A stretch of 64,000 nucleotides of DNA from Micromonospora peucetia (GCF_900091625.1 NZ_FMIC01000002.1:2666001-2730000), one strand, 5' to 3'; numbered from the stretch's first letter, positions 33,479-44,664 are shown. Notes: generated by a model not told the origin, from the letters alone. Program-made: numbers and translations.

Positions 33479-34060
33479 ATGAGTGGGAAGAGTGATCTTG
33501 CGGCCCTGATCGAGTCGGTCTGCGACGAACGGGAGCTGGTCTGGGAGTCGACCGGACCGGGCTCATACGTGGTCACGCTGCCGGGTACCCACAAGTTGAA
33601 GACGGTCTGCAACCTGATCGTCGGGGAACACGCGCTGCGGATCGAGGCGTTCGTGATGCGCCAGCCCGACGAGCGGCGCGAGGAACTGTGGGCCTGGCTG
33701 TTGCAGCGCAACGCCCGCATGTACGGGGTGTCGTTCTCCGTCGACGGGGTCGGCGACGTCTACCTGACGGGTCGCGTCAATCCCGCCGGGGTCGACGCCG
33801 ACGAGCTGGACCGACTGCTGGGCTCCGTGCTGACGTACGCGGACGAGTCCTTCGACACGATGCTGGAGATCGGCTTTGGCAGCTCGATCCGCCGGGAGTG
33901 GGAGTGGCGGGTCAAGCGGGGCGAGTCCACCGCCAACCTCGCGGCGTTCGCGCACCTCTTCGAGCCGTCCCCGGGCGGTGCGGGGCCGACGGGGAAGCCA
34001 GGCGCCGTCGCAGACGTCCCGGGCACGGGTGCCCCCGTCGGAGGTTCGGACCGGTCCTGA
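33479..34060 (+). CDS. YbjN-domain protein (Rv0487-like)
   Basis: The product is 193 residues from ATG 33479. The YbjN/T3SS-chaperone-like fold is suggested by LVWESTGPGSYVVTLPGTHK, CNLIVGEHALRIEAFVM, LWAWLLQRNARMYGVSF and DADELDRLLGSVLTYADESF. A Gly/Pro-rich tail of 30 residues follows. The same gene follows mshA in mycobacteria. The function is unknown; a chaperone-like or stress role has been suggested for the family. Confidence 0.88.
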   Translation: MSGKSDLAALIESVCDERELVWESTGPGSYVVTLPGTHKLKTVCNLIVGEHALRIEAFVMRQPDERREELWAWLLQRNARMYGVSFSVDGVGDVYLTGRVNPAGVDADELDRLLGSVLTYADESFDTMLEIGFGSSIRREWEWRVKRGESTANLAAFAHLFEPSPGGAGPTGKPGAVADVPGTGAPVGGSDRS

Positions 34061-34067
34061 CGGGTAT

Positions 34068-34087
34068 GCCGCACCGCGCGGTGCGGC
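34068..34087. terminator. Compact hairpin
   Basis: GCCGCACC-GCGC-GGTGCGGC lies 8 nt after the YbjN gene stop, an 8-bp perfect stem. Confidence 0.55.
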
Positions 34088-34138
34088 ACTGGGATCCGCC
34101 GCGCGCCGAGGACCAACTGTCGAGGAGCGTGAGCGTCC

Positions 34139-35110
34139 ATGGCTCAGCGGAACAGCTCAGGTCGCGGCGGGACTGCGACCAGGACGAAACGGCAGGCGGG
34201 CAACCAGACCCCGAACACCCCGACGATCTCCGAGTCCGATATCTCCCGGATGAGGGTGGACGAGATCCGGGGACAGCTCCGCAGACGCGGGGTCGCCGGC
34301 ATCTCCGCCCTGCGCAAGCCGGAACTGGTGAAGACACTGGCGAGGACCCTGCGGGCGGAGCGCCCCTCAGGTGGCGCCGCGCGCCGCAGCACCGGGCCCG
34401 CTGGCCGGGCGACGGGCGTACGGGCGTCGGCCGGGCGTGCCGCCGCCACGAAGAAGGCGGCGGGCAGGTCTGCCGCGAGCCGGTCGCAGGCGGCGGCGAC
34501 GAAGGCTCCGGGCCGGTCGCAGGCGGCGAACAAGGCCGGCCCGGCGAAGAAGGCGGCGGGCAGGTCTGCTGCGGGCCGGGCGCAGGCGGCGGGCAGGTCC
34601 GCCCCGGCGAAGAAGGCTCCGGCCAGGAAGGCCGCCGCGAAGGCGGCCCCGGCGAAGAAGGCGACGGCGGCGGCCCGGAAGTCCACTGCGGCCGGCGCGT
34701 CGACGTCGGCGGGCACGACAGGCGGCGGTACGGCGACCGGGGTCCGGACCGGGCGGAGCACCTCCCGGTCGGTGCGTTCCTCGCAGCTCATCTCGTCCAC
34801 CGCCGATCGGCCGGAGCGCCCCGGACGCAGCCTGGTGACCACGAACCACGACGTGATCCAGCGTTGGGCGCGGGAGCGCGGTGCCAAGCCGGCGACGATC
34901 GCGGGCACCGAGCGGGAGGGCCGGGCCGGCGTGCTCACCTTCAACCTGCCCGGTTACCGGGAGAGCAGCCGGGTGCGCGAGATCACCTGGGACGACTGGT
35001 TCCGCACCTTCGACGGGCGGAAGCTGAACCTGATCTACCAGGAGCAGCTTCGCGACGGCCGGCAGAGCAACTTCTTCCGTACCGAATCGCCTGATCGTGA
35101 GGACGGCTGA
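34139..35110 (+). CDS. Rho-N/SAP-like protein with Lys-Ala repeat linker
   Basis: The product is 323 residues from ATG 34139, with GAGGAG upstream. Residues about 32-75 form a Rho N-terminal/SAP-like helix pair (SRMRVDEIRGQLRRRGVAGI, LRKPELVKTLARTL). Residues about 80-200 are a low-complexity linker of AAGRSAA, AAKKA and PAKKAPARKAAA repeats, like histone H1 or Lsr2/HupB tails. The C-terminal 90 residues (LVTTNHDVIQRWARERGAKP, EITWDDWFRTFDGRKLNLIY) are a compact conserved domain found in other actinobacterial proteins of unknown role. DNA or RNA binding and a nucleoid-associated function are inferred. Confidence 0.75.
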   Translation: MAQRNSSGRGGTATRTKRQAGNQTPNTPTISESDISRMRVDEIRGQLRRRGVAGISALRKPELVKTLARTLRAERPSGGAARRSTGPAGRATGVRASAGRAAATKKAAGRSAASRSQAAATKAPGRSQAANKAGPAKKAAGRSAAGRAQAAGRSAPAKKAPARKAAAKAAPAKKATAAARKSTAAGASTSAGTTGGGTATGVRTGRSTSRSVRSSQLISSTADRPERPGRSLVTTNHDVIQRWARERGAKPATIAGTEREGRAGVLTFNLPGYRESSRVREITWDDWFRTFDGRKLNLIYQEQLRDGRQSNFFRTESPDREDG

Positions 35111-35175
35111 CGTGTTTGGGGGAATGGCCGACGGGTATGCCCTGTTGGCCATGACCGAGGCCCGAGGCGGTGACA

Positions 35176-35194
35176 CCCCGGTGGGACACCGGGG
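35176..35194 (+). terminator. Hairpin after the Rho-N/Lys-Ala gene
   Basis: CCCCGGTG-GGA-CACCGGGG, an 8-bp perfect stem, lies 66 nt after the stop codon. Confidence 0.55.
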
Positions 35195-35222
35195 CTGTGA
35201 CCGGCGAGACAGGCGATCCAGG

Positions 35223-35252
35223 TTGTCTTCGTAATACCGGGCGAACTAGCTT
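35223..35252 (+). promoter_or_regulatory. Possible promoter in an intergenic region
   Basis: TTGTCT (35223-35228) and TAGCTT (35247-35252) are separated by 18 nt in a locally AT-richer patch. No plus-strand gene begins before gpmA at 39020, so the product would be non-coding. Confidence 0.35.
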
Positions 35253-35258
35253 TATTGC

Positions 35259-35478
35259 ACTGCGCCACGCTCGGAACCGTTCGGGGGAGCGGTGGATCGA
35301 TCAGATCCGTGCACCGAGCGAGACGCAGGGGACGGGTGGAACAACACCGTTGGGGGACGGTGGCCACCTGTTTGGACCGGCGGCGCGAGCGGGCGACGCC
35401 TACGGGGGTGGGCTTTGCCCGCCGCCGCCGGTCATACGGTGCGAACGCCCATCGCGATCACGAGTCGCGATGGGCGTT
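35259..35478 (+). ncRNA. Candidate small RNA
   Basis: The interval runs from the predicted start after the TTGTCT/TAGCTT promoter to the terminator hairpin at 35444-35478, about 220 nt. It has no convincing reading frame and several internal hairpins. I recognise no Rfam-type family (not tmRNA, SRP RNA or RNase P RNA). The whole assignment rests on the promoter-terminator pair. Confidence 0.3.
35444..35478. terminator. Strong hairpin terminator
   Basis: AACGCCCATCGCGA (35444) and TCGCGATGGGCGTT (35465) pair over 14 bp around TCACGAG, followed by CTGCTGTCT. It is the best intrinsic-terminator candidate between 35.1 and 35.7 kb. Confidence 0.75.
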
Positions 35479-35503
35479 CTGCTGTCTCCTCACCCTGGCA
35501 CAG

Positions 35504-35620
35504 CCCCTCCGCGCCGCCCCTCCGCGCCGCCCCTCCGCGCCGCCCCTCCGCGCCGCCCCTCCGCGCCGCTCCTCCGCGCCGCCCGTCCGCGCCGCCCGTC
35601 CGCGCCGCCCCTCCGCCTCC
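35504..35620. repeat. 13-bp tandem repeat, about 9 copies
   Basis: CCCCTCCGCGCCG is repeated with five perfect copies, then variants (CTCC..., CCCG...). It lies between the terminator and a palindromic element. Confidence 0.85.
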
Positions 35621-35624
35621 GGCC

Positions 35625-35689
35625 GCGTTGATCATGAGTTTGGCGGTGATGTCGATCTCCTCGGCCGCAGCCAACCCCATGATCAACGC
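35625..35689. repeat. Palindromic element of a second family
   Basis: GCGTTGATCATG (35625-35636) and CATGATCAACGC (35678-35689) are perfect inverted arms; inner TTGGC (35640) and GCCAA (35670) add a second stem. The right arm contains the stop codon of the MFS gene read on the minus strand (35683-35685). Confidence 0.7.
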
Positions 35690-37161
35690 ACCGGGGTGGG
35701 GGTTGGGGGTGGGAGGGGGGTGGAGAGCTGGCGGAGGGCGGCGACGCGGCGTTCGCGGGGTGGGCCGGCCAGGAGGTGACAGCCGGCGGCCAGCAGTCCC
35801 AGCCCGCCGACGATCAGCCAGTGCCGGTCCCCGAGATACTGGAGGCTCACCCCGCCGAGGGTGGGCGCCACGAACGACGCCGCCGGGAATGCCAGGTAGA
35901 ACACCGACTGGTAGCGGGCCCTCAGCTCGGGTGGGGCGAGGTCGGCGTTGATCTGTGCGTTGGGCGGCGCGGCGAGCATCTGGCCGACGGTCCAGACGAC
36001 CGCCGCAGCCAGGTAGACCGCCACGTCGTCGGCGAACGCGAGGGTGGCGAAGCCGAGCGCCAGCAGCGCGGTGGAGACGGCCAGGACGCGGTCCTTGCGG
36101 TGTCGATCGATCAGTCGCGGTACGAAGAGCTGCCCGAGCACGATCAGTACCCCGCCGAGCGCCACCACGGCGCCGTACGCCGACGGTCGCAGGCCGTCCG
36201 ACCGCATCGCCAGGGGCATGATCGTCGACGTCTGCATGGTCAGCACGGCCAGCACGAAGGTCAGGCCCACGAAGGTGAGGAAGGTGCGGTCGGTCAGCGC
36301 GGTGTGCAGCCCAGGCTGTCGCTGCCGTCCCCCCAGCCCTTCCCGTCCCCCCAGCCCTTCCCGTCCCGCTGGCCCTTCCCGTCCCGCTGGCCGTGGCCAT
36401 CCCACCAGCCGGAACCGCCCCGGTAGCCGGAACCGCCCCGGTAGCCGGAACCGCTCCGGCAGCTGCGGCGTCCCCGCTGCGCTGTCGAGCGGCCCCGACC
36501 GAAGATCTTGGACACTTTCCGTCCGGTCTGAAAGGAAAGTGTCCAAGATCGGCGCGGGGGCAGTGGGGCGGCGGGGAAGGGTCTCCGGGACCTTCCAGGC
36601 GATGACGGCCGCCGCGAGCAGAGTGGCGGCGGCGTCGACCAGGAAGAGCGCGACGAAGCTCGCCTCGGCGAGCAGGCCGGCCAGCAGCGAGGCCATGGCC
36701 ATGCCCAGGTTGAACGCCCAGAACTGGAGGTTGAAGGCCCGGGAGCGACGCTGTTCGGGCACCACGTCGACGATCGCCGCCACGAAGGCGGGGCTGGGCA
36801 TCGAGTGGGCCACCCCGACCAGGGCGGCGAGCGCCGCGATCATCACCAGGTGCCGGCTGAAGGCCAGCCCGACCATCAACCCGGCGGTGGCCAGGTGAGC
36901 GGCGATCAGAGTGGACCGCCGCCCCCACCGATCGGCCAGCACCCCGCCGAGCAGCACACCGGCGGCACCGCCCAGCCCGTACGCCCCGACGACCGCCCCG
37001 GTGAGCCCTTCGCTCGCGCCCCGCGCGTCGGTCAGGTAGAGCGACAGGAAGAGCATCGCGAAGGCGCCGGCACGGTTGATCAACAGTCCGGCCCAGAGGT
37101 ACCAGAAGGTGGCGGGGAGACCGCCTGCGGTGTCGTCCAGCCAGCGGCGCAGGGCCCGCAC
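35683..37161 (-). CDS. MFS transporter with repeat-derived central loop
   Basis: The product is 492 residues from GTG 37161, with GGGAGG upstream. It has twelve membrane segments; motif A is GGVLADRWGRRSTLIAAHLA and the second half repeats it loosely (FVPRLIDRHRKD). Residues about 203-284, between the sixth and seventh spans, are not conserved MFS sequence: they hold APILDTFLSDRTESVQDLRS, encoded by a palindromic repeat at 36504-36550, then RFRLPGRFRLPGRFRL and PAGREGLGGREGLGG repeats. The C-terminus is Thr-Pro-rich and its stop lies in another palindrome. Its closest relative is the adjacent MFS gene. The substrate is unknown; drug or metabolite export is likely. Confidence 0.85.
   Translation of the reverse strand: MRALRRWLDDTAGGLPATFWYLWAGLLINRAGAFAMLFLSLYLTDARGASEGLTGAVVGAYGLGGAAGVLLGGVLADRWGRRSTLIAAHLATAGLMVGLAFSRHLVMIAALAALVGVAHSMPSPAFVAAIVDVVPEQRRSRAFNLQFWAFNLGMAMASLLAGLLAEASFVALFLVDAAATLLAAAVIAWKVPETLPRRPTAPAPILDTFLSDRTESVQDLRSGPLDSAAGTPQLPERFRLPGRFRLPGRFRLVGWPRPAGREGPAGREGLGGREGLGGRQRQPGLHTALTDRTFLTFVGLTFVLAVLTMQTSTIMPLAMRSDGLRPSAYGAVVALGGVLIVLGQLFVPRLIDRHRKDRVLAVSTALLALGFATLAFADDVAVYLAAAVVWTVGQMLAAPPNAQINADLAPPELRARYQSVFYLAFPAASFVAPTLGGVSLQYLGDRHWLIVGGLGLLAAGCHLLAGPPRERRVAALRQLSTPLPPPTPTPVR
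36504..36550. repeat. Palindromic element inside the MFS coding sequence
   Basis: GATCTTGGACACTTTCC (36504-36520) and GGAAAGTGTCCAAGATC (36534-36550) are perfect 17-bp arms around 13 nt. The arms resemble those of the copies at 30003 and 50467 (GATCTTG-CACTTTC with two extra bases). The reading frame passes through it without a stop. Confidence 0.75.
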
Positions 37162-37474
37162 CCGTCCTCCCGACAGTTGTGTTTCCTAACCGAATCGCCC
37201 TAGACCGTAGGAAGCCCAGGGCTGCCGCGCCAGAGTGTCGCTGGTCACCGCGCTCCGGTGGGCTCCGTCGCCCGCCCCGGACCCACGACCGGCAGGTCGC
37301 CACCACCGCGCATGGGCTCTAGCGCCTCGACCGGTTGGTCGCCGCCCCGCGTGGGTTTCATCCCCTCGATCGGCAGGTCGTCCCCCCGCGTGGGCTTCAC
37401 CGTCTCGACCAGTAGGTGGTCCCCCCGCGTGGGCTTCACCGCCTCGACCAGTAGGTGGTCGCCCCGGGTGGGCT

Positions 37475-38869
<1,395 letters not shown>

Positions 38870-38961
38870 GTCGGCGCCCCCGCCCCGTAATGACCGCCAT
38901 GATTATTGCGCCTTACAACCTAGTGTCAGGCCCGATGTCCGGGCAGCGCATTTTCCACGTG

Positions 38962-38978
38962 GTGGTCGTCACGACCAC
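38962..38978. promoter_or_regulatory. Palindrome upstream of gpmA
   Basis: GTGGTCGT-C-ACGACCAC is a perfect 17-bp dyad 41 nt before the gpmA ATG, in the gap to the divergent MFS gene. The binder is unknown. Confidence 0.45.
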
Positions 38979-39019
38979 TGCCCGCGCGTCGCCCGGCGGC
39001 GTGCGGCAGGATGATCGGC

Positions 39020-39787
39020 ATGACTGCTAGCGAGGGGCCCACCGTCGGGACGCTGGTCCTGCTGCGGCACGGCGAGAGTGACTGGAACGCCAAGAACCTC
39101 TTCACCGGCTGGGTCGACGTCGACCTGACCGAGAAGGGCGAGAACGAGGCGCGCCGCGGCGGCGAGCTGATGCGCGAGCACGGCCTGCTGCCGGACGTGG
39201 TGCACACGAGCGTGATGCGCCGCGCGATCCGCACCGCCGAGCTGGCGCTCAACGCCGCCGACCGGCACTGGATCGCCGTGCGCCGGTCGTGGCGCCTCAA
39301 CGAGCGGCACTACGGCGCCCTACAGGGCAAGAACAAGAAGCAGACCCTGGAGGAGTACGGCGAGGAGCAGTTCATGCTCTGGCGCCGCTCGTACGACACC
39401 CCGCCGCCGCCGATCGCCGACGACGACGAGTTCTCCCAGGTCGGTGACCCGCGTTACGCGCTGCTGCCGAGCGAGCTGATGCCGCGTACCGAGTGCCTCA
39501 AGGACGTCGTCGAGCGGATGCTGCCGTACTGGTACGACTCGATCGTGCCGGACGTCCTGGCCGGCCGTACGGTGCTGGTGGCCGCGCACGGCAACTCGCT
39601 GCGCGCCCTGGTCAAGCACCTGGACCAGATCTCCGACGAGGCGATCGCCAAGCTCAACATCCCCACCGGCATCCCGCTGCGCTACGACCTGGACCCGCAG
39701 TTGCGTCCGCTCACCCTGGGTGGCACGTACCTGGATCCGGCCGCCGCGAAGGCCGCCGCCGCCGCGGTGGCCAACCAGGGCCGCTGA
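39020..39787 (+). CDS. gpmA: 2,3-bisphosphoglycerate-dependent phosphoglycerate mutase
   Basis: The product is 255 residues from ATG 39020; ATG 39011 is in frame, but CAGGAT at 39008-39013 fits a leaderless start at 39020. The catalytic [20 protein letters not shown] (phosphohistidine), [25 protein letters not shown] and [15 protein letters not shown] are all present. It interconverts 3- and 2-phosphoglycerate in glycolysis. The position next to senX3-regX3 matches gpm1 (Rv0489). Confidence 0.97.
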   Translation: MTASEGPTVGTLVLLRHGESDWNAKNLFTGWVDVDLTEKGENEARRGGELMREHGLLPDVVHTSVMRRAIRTAELALNAADRHWIAVRRSWRLNERHYGALQGKNKKQTLEEYGEEQFMLWRRSYDTPPPPIADDDEFSQVGDPRYALLPSELMPRTECLKDVVERMLPYWYDSIVPDVLAGRTVLVAAHGNSLRALVKHLDQISDEAIAKLNIPTGIPLRYDLDPQLRPLTLGGTYLDPAAAKAAAAAVANQGR

Positions 39788-39797
39788 CGTAGGTGTA

Positions 39798-39844
39798 AAG
39801 AAGGGCCCTTTCCTGACGCATCGCGTCGGGAAAGGGCCCTTCTT
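39798..39844. terminator. Strong bidirectional terminator
   Basis: The arms AAGAAGGGCCCTTTCC and GGAAAGGGCCCTTCTT plus inner GACGC/GCGTC make a 22-bp stem with an ATC loop. A on one side and T on the other serve both gpmA and the convergent phoU. Confidence 0.9.
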
Positions 39845-39849
39845 GCGCC

Positions 39850-40503
39850 TCAGCCTGGGGTGGGGGTGGGTTCGCCGGTGATCAGGTAGACCACGTGCTC
39901 GCCGGCGTTGACGGCGTGGTCGGCGAAGCGCTCGTAGAAGCGGCCGAGCAGGGTGGCGTCGATGGCGGTCTCCACCCCGTACGGCCAGTCCTCACCGAGC
40001 AGCAGCCCGAACAGGTTCCGGTGCAGGTCGTCCATGGCGTCGTCGTCACCGTCCAGTTCGGCGGCGAGGTCGGCGTCGGGCCTGGCGAGCACCGAGCCGA
40101 TCTTGATGGCCATCCGGTCGGCGGTGGCGGCCATCTCGGTGAAGGTCGGCCGTAGTTCTGCCGGCACGGCGGGCGACGGGTGCCGGCGCAGGGCCGTCTT
40201 GGCGACGTGTTCGGCCAGGTCACCCATCCGCTCCAGGTCGGCGGCGACGTGCAGCGCGGTGATCATCGCGCGCAGGTCGGAGGCGACCGGGGCCTGCCGG
40301 GCGAGCAGGTCGCAGACCCGCTCCTCGACGTGCCGGTAGAGGTTGTCGATCTCGGCGTCCCGCTCGATCACCGTCTCGGCCGCCCGGCGGTCCGCGGTGA
40401 GCAGGGCGTGGGTGGCCTGCCGCATCGCGGCCCGGACGCCCTCCGCCATGTCCACCAGCAGTTGGCTGACGATCTGCAGGTCAGCACGGAACTCGTCGCG
40501 CAT
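39850..40503 (-). CDS. phoU: Phosphate-signalling protein PhoU
   Basis: The product is 217 residues from ATG 40503 (GTG 40509 is an alternative). It is built from two PhoU three-helix repeats: MRDEFRADLQIVSQLLVDMA and AADLERMGDLAEHVAKTALR in the first, FTEMAATADRMAIKI and FYERFADHAVNAGEHVVYLI in the second, with the E/DxxxD metal residues in each. PhoU restrains the phosphate sensor kinase when phosphate is plentiful. It is divergent from senX3-regX3 across PHO-box-like repeats. Confidence 0.94.
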   Translation of the reverse strand: MRDEFRADLQIVSQLLVDMAEGVRAAMRQATHALLTADRRAAETVIERDAEIDNLYRHVEERVCDLLARQAPVASDLRAMITALHVAADLERMGDLAEHVAKTALRRHPSPAVPAELRPTFTEMAATADRMAIKIGSVLARPDADLAAELDGDDDAMDDLHRNLFGLLLGEDWPYGVETAIDATLLGRFYERFADHAVNAGEHVVYLITGEPTPTPG

Positions 40504-40591
40504 TGTCACGTCCTGTGGTCGGTGGTCGCCGGCCCGGGGCCGGCGGGGGAGCAGGTGCGCCGCCCACGGTAGGTCGGTCGGGCGGACCGGA

Positions 40592-40630
40592 GGTGAACCT
40601 CGGTGAACGACGCCGGACGCGGGGGTGAAC
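40592..40630. promoter_or_regulatory. PHO-box-like repeats between phoU and senX3
   Basis: GGTGAAC occurs at 40592, 40602 and 40624 (GTTCACC on the minus strand), spaced 10 and 22 nt. Streptomyces PHO boxes are direct 11-nt repeats of GTTCACC-type sequence, so the phase is nearly right. Binding by the RegX3/PhoP protein encoded here would give autoregulation. Confidence 0.6.
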
Positions 40631-40702
40631 TTTCCCGGAAGCGAAGGTGATTCAGCCTATTTATGTGGGTTGACAGGTTAACAGTGACCCTACGATCGCC
40701 AG

Positions 40703-41989
<1,287 letters not shown>

Positions 41990-42013
41990 CAGCACATGGA
42001 AAGGAAGTCCCCG

Positions 42014-42697
42014 TTGAGCCGCGTTCTGGTGGTCGAAGACGAGGAGTCGTTCTCCGACGCTCTGTCGTACATGCTTCGCAAGGAGGGTTTCGAGGTGTCC
42101 GTCGCCTCGACGGGACCCGCCGCCCTCACCGAGTTCGACCGGGCCGGTGCCGACATCGTGCTGCTCGACCTGATGCTGCCCGAGATGTCCGGCACCGAGG
42201 TGTGCCGGCAACTCCGGCAGCGCTCGCACGTGCCCATCATCATGGTCACCGCCCGGGACAGTGAGATCGACAAGGTGGTCGGCCTGGAGATCGGCGCCGA
42301 CGACTACGTGACCAAGCCGTACTCGCCCCGGGAACTGGTCGCCCGGATCCGGGCGGTGCTGCGCCGGCAGAGCGCCGAGGCCGCCGAGTCGGGTGGCCCG
42401 ACGCTGGCCGCCGGGCCGGTCCGGATGGACATCGAGCGGCACGTGGTGACCGTCGACGGCACCCCCGTCCAGCTTCCGCTCAAGGAGTTCGAGCTGCTGG
42501 AGCTGCTGTTGCGCAACGCCGGCCGGGTGCTCACCCGGGGGCAGCTCATCGACCGCGTCTGGGGGGCCGACTACGTCGGCGACACCAAGACCCTCGACGT
42601 GCACGTCAAGCGGCTGCGCTCGAAGGTCGAGCCGGAGCCGTCCGCGCCGCGCTTCATCGTCACTGTCCGGGGTCTGGGCTACAAGTTCGAGCCCTGA
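42014..42697 (+). CDS. regX3: Phosphate-responsive response regulator RegX3/PhoP
   Basis: The product is 227 residues if started at TTG 42014, the same length as RegX3; AGGAAG lies 6 nt upstream. The longer ATG 41996 start lacks a ribosome-binding site. The receiver has VLVVEDEESF, the phosphoacceptor DIVLLDLMLPEMSG and KPYSPRELVARI. The OmpR-type winged helix has LPLKEFELLELLLRNAGRVL and DVHVKRLRSKVE. It controls phosphate-starvation genes and probably binds the repeats at 40592-40630. Confidence 0.95.
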   Translation: MSRVLVVEDEESFSDALSYMLRKEGFEVSVASTGPAALTEFDRAGADIVLLDLMLPEMSGTEVCRQLRQRSHVPIIMVTARDSEIDKVVGLEIGADDYVTKPYSPRELVARIRAVLRRQSAEAAESGGPTLAAGPVRMDIERHVVTVDGTPVQLPLKEFELLELLLRNAGRVLTRGQLIDRVWGADYVGDTKTLDVHVKRLRSKVEPEPSAPRFIVTVRGLGYKFEP

Positions 42698-42709
42698 TCG
42701 GCGTACGCA

Positions 42710-42742
42710 CGAAGGGGCCCGCGCCGTGCGCGGGCCCCTTCG
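42710..42742. terminator. Bidirectional terminator
   Basis: CGAAGGGGCCCGCGC-CGT-GCGCGGGCCCCTTCG, a 15-bp perfect stem between the convergent ends of regX3 and the cysteine-rich protein gene. Confidence 0.88.
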
Positions 42743-42753
42743 TCGTCGGTCGG

Positions 42754-43563
42754 TCAGGCGGGGTCGGCGGGGTGCGCGGCGACCAGACCCTGCCGGCCGC
42801 GTGCCCCACAGACCTCGGCCAGCTTCGCGTACGCGGGGGCGCCGACGAGCGCGGTCAGCTCCGGGCCGTAGGTGACGTACATCGGCTCGGCGCCGACGTG
42901 CGCGTCGGTCGAGGAGGTGCACCACCAGTCCAGGTCGTGCCCGCCCGCGCCCCAGCCCCGCCGGTCGAACTCGGCCAGCGTGGAGACCAGCACCTTCGTG
43001 TCGTCCGGCCGCTTGACCCACTCCTGGTCGCGGCGGATCGGCAGCTGCCAGCAGACGTCCGGTTTGTATTCCAGCGGGTGTGCCCCGTCGCGCAGCGCCT
43101 GGGCGTGCAGGGCGCAGCCGGCGCCGGCCGGGAAGTCGGCGTCGTTGAGGAAGACGCACGGCCCGTCCGCCCCCTGGGTGGCGGTACGGCGGGCGGAGTT
43201 CTTGCCGTCGATGGTGTCGTTCTCGGTCCAGTTCTTGAACCCGCGCCGGAAGTGCTGCCACGTCTCGGGGCTCAGCCGCTTGACCGCGGCCCGGACCCGC
43301 TGCTCGTCCTCCGAGTCGGTGAAGAACGCACCGTGCGAGCAGCAGCCGTCGGCGGCCCGGCCGGCGACGATGCCATGGCAGCCCCGGCCGAAGATGCACG
43401 TCCAACGGGACAGCAGCCACGTCAGGTCGGCCCGGATGAGGTGGTTGTCGTCCGCCGGGTCGGCGAACTCGATCCACTCCCGGGGGAAGCCCAGCGGCAC
43501 CTCACGACTGCGTGGGTCCGCCGGGTCGTCCACCAGCACGCGGAGTTCGATCTGGCCTGTCAC
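42754..43563 (-). CDS. Cysteine-rich conserved actinobacterial protein
   Basis: The product is 269 residues from GTG 43563; TACGCT 7 nt upstream indicates a leaderless mRNA. At least eight cysteines are grouped as [44 protein letters not shown] and WWCTSSTD, each in a conserved-looking context, so metal or Fe-S binding is likely. The family is widespread in actinobacteria beside Ppx/GppA genes but uncharacterised; it has some likeness to cysteine-cluster (YkgJ/DUF3109) proteins. Confidence 0.75.
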   Translation of the reverse strand: MTGQIELRVLVDDPADPRSREVPLGFPREWIEFADPADDNHLIRADLTWLLSRWTCIFGRGCHGIVAGRAADGCCSHGAFFTDSEDEQRVRAAVKRLSPETWQHFRRGFKNWTENDTIDGKNSARRTATQGADGPCVFLNDADFPAGAGCALHAQALRDGAHPLEYKPDVCWQLPIRRDQEWVKRPDDTKVLVSTLAEFDRRGWGAGGHDLDWWCTSSTDAHVGAEPMYVTYGPELTALVGAPAYAKLAEVCGARGRQGLVAAHPADPA

Positions 43564-43637
43564 TCGGCCCAGCGTACGCGCGGTGCCCGCACCGGTCCGC
43601 CGAGCCGCGCAAACCGGTTGGCCCTAGTGTCTTCAGC

Positions 43638-44582
43638 ATGCGACTGGGTGTCCTCGACGTCGGTTCCAACACCGTGCACCTGCTGGTGGTCGACGCCCAT
43701 CACGGGGCGCACCCCTGGCCGGCGCACTCGGAGAAGGTAGTGCTGCGGCTGGCCGAGCAGTTGGGCCCGGACGGCGCGCTCACCGAGCCCGGCGCGGACA
43801 GCCTGGTCAAGGCGGTCGGCATGGCCCAGGCGGCGGCCGTGGGGCTGGACGCCGACGACCTGATCGCGTTCGCCACCTCCGCCGTCCGCGACGCCACCAA
43901 CGCCGCCGAGGTGCTGGCCCGGGTCCACGACGAGACCGGCGTACGCCTGGAGGTGCTCCCGGGTGCGGACGAGGCGCGGCTGACCTTCCTCGCGGTGCGG
44001 CGCTGGTTCGGCTGGTCGGCGGGCCGGCTGCTGGTGCTGGACATCGGCGGCGGCTCGCTGGAGATCGCGGCCGGCATCGACGAGGACCCGACCGTCGCGG
44101 TGTCCCTGCCGCTCGGCGCCGGCCGGCTCACCCGCGACCGGCTCCGGGTGGACCCGGCCACCGCGGCGCCGCCGTCGGCCGAGGCGGTCGACGAGCTGCG
44201 GGCGTACGTCGACGGGCTGCTGGAGCCGGTGGTCGCGCAGGCGACCGCGGTGGGCTGGGACCGGCCGGTGGCCACCTCGAAGACGTTCCGGACCCTGGCC
44301 CGGCTGGCCGGGGCGGCGCCCTCCGGCGCGGGCCTGTGGGCGCCCCGCCGGCTCACCCGCGCCGGGTTGCGGCAGGTGCTCGGGTTCATCCGGCACATCC
44401 CGCCGGCCCAGCTCGTCGAGCTGGAGGGGGTGAGCGCCGGCCGGTCCCACCAGCTGCTCGCCGGGGCGGTCGTCGCCGAGGCGGTGCTGCGCCGGCTGGA
44501 CGTGGACGCGCTGGACATCTGTCCCTGGGCGCTGCGTGAGGGCATGATCCTGCGCCGGCTGGATCAGCTCGGTCCGGTGTGA
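43638..44582 (+). CDS. Ppx/GppA-family phosphatase (Rv0496-like)
   Basis: The product is 314 residues from ATG 43638; TAGTGT at 43625-43630 is 7 nt upstream (leaderless). It has the ASKHA fold: [17 protein letters not shown] (P-loop 1), [41 protein letters not shown] (P-loop 2) and [12 protein letters not shown]. The mycobacterial homologue is an exopolyphosphatase; guanosine pentaphosphate hydrolysis is the alternative. Polyphosphate turnover would suit the adjacent phosphate regulon. Confidence 0.9.
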   Translation: MRLGVLDVGSNTVHLLVVDAHHGAHPWPAHSEKVVLRLAEQLGPDGALTEPGADSLVKAVGMAQAAAVGLDADDLIAFATSAVRDATNAAEVLARVHDETGVRLEVLPGADEARLTFLAVRRWFGWSAGRLLVLDIGGGSLEIAAGIDEDPTVAVSLPLGAGRLTRDRLRVDPATAAPPSAEAVDELRAYVDGLLEPVVAQATAVGWDRPVATSKTFRTLARLAGAAPSGAGLWAPRRLTRAGLRQVLGFIRHIPPAQLVELEGVSAGRSHQLLAGAVVAEAVLRRLDVDALDICPWALREGMILRRLDQLGPV

Positions 44583-44664
44583 GCGCGAGGCGGTCCGGTG
44601 TGATCTGGGCGGTTTGCGGCATCTCGTCGCGAGGCTTCGATCTACCCCGGCTACCCTCGATGGT

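Noticed and set aside
35170..35250. Possible c-di-AMP (ydaO-type) riboswitch
   Set aside because: The GGGG-rich hairpins do not match its conserved core, and no cell-wall hydrolase gene follows.
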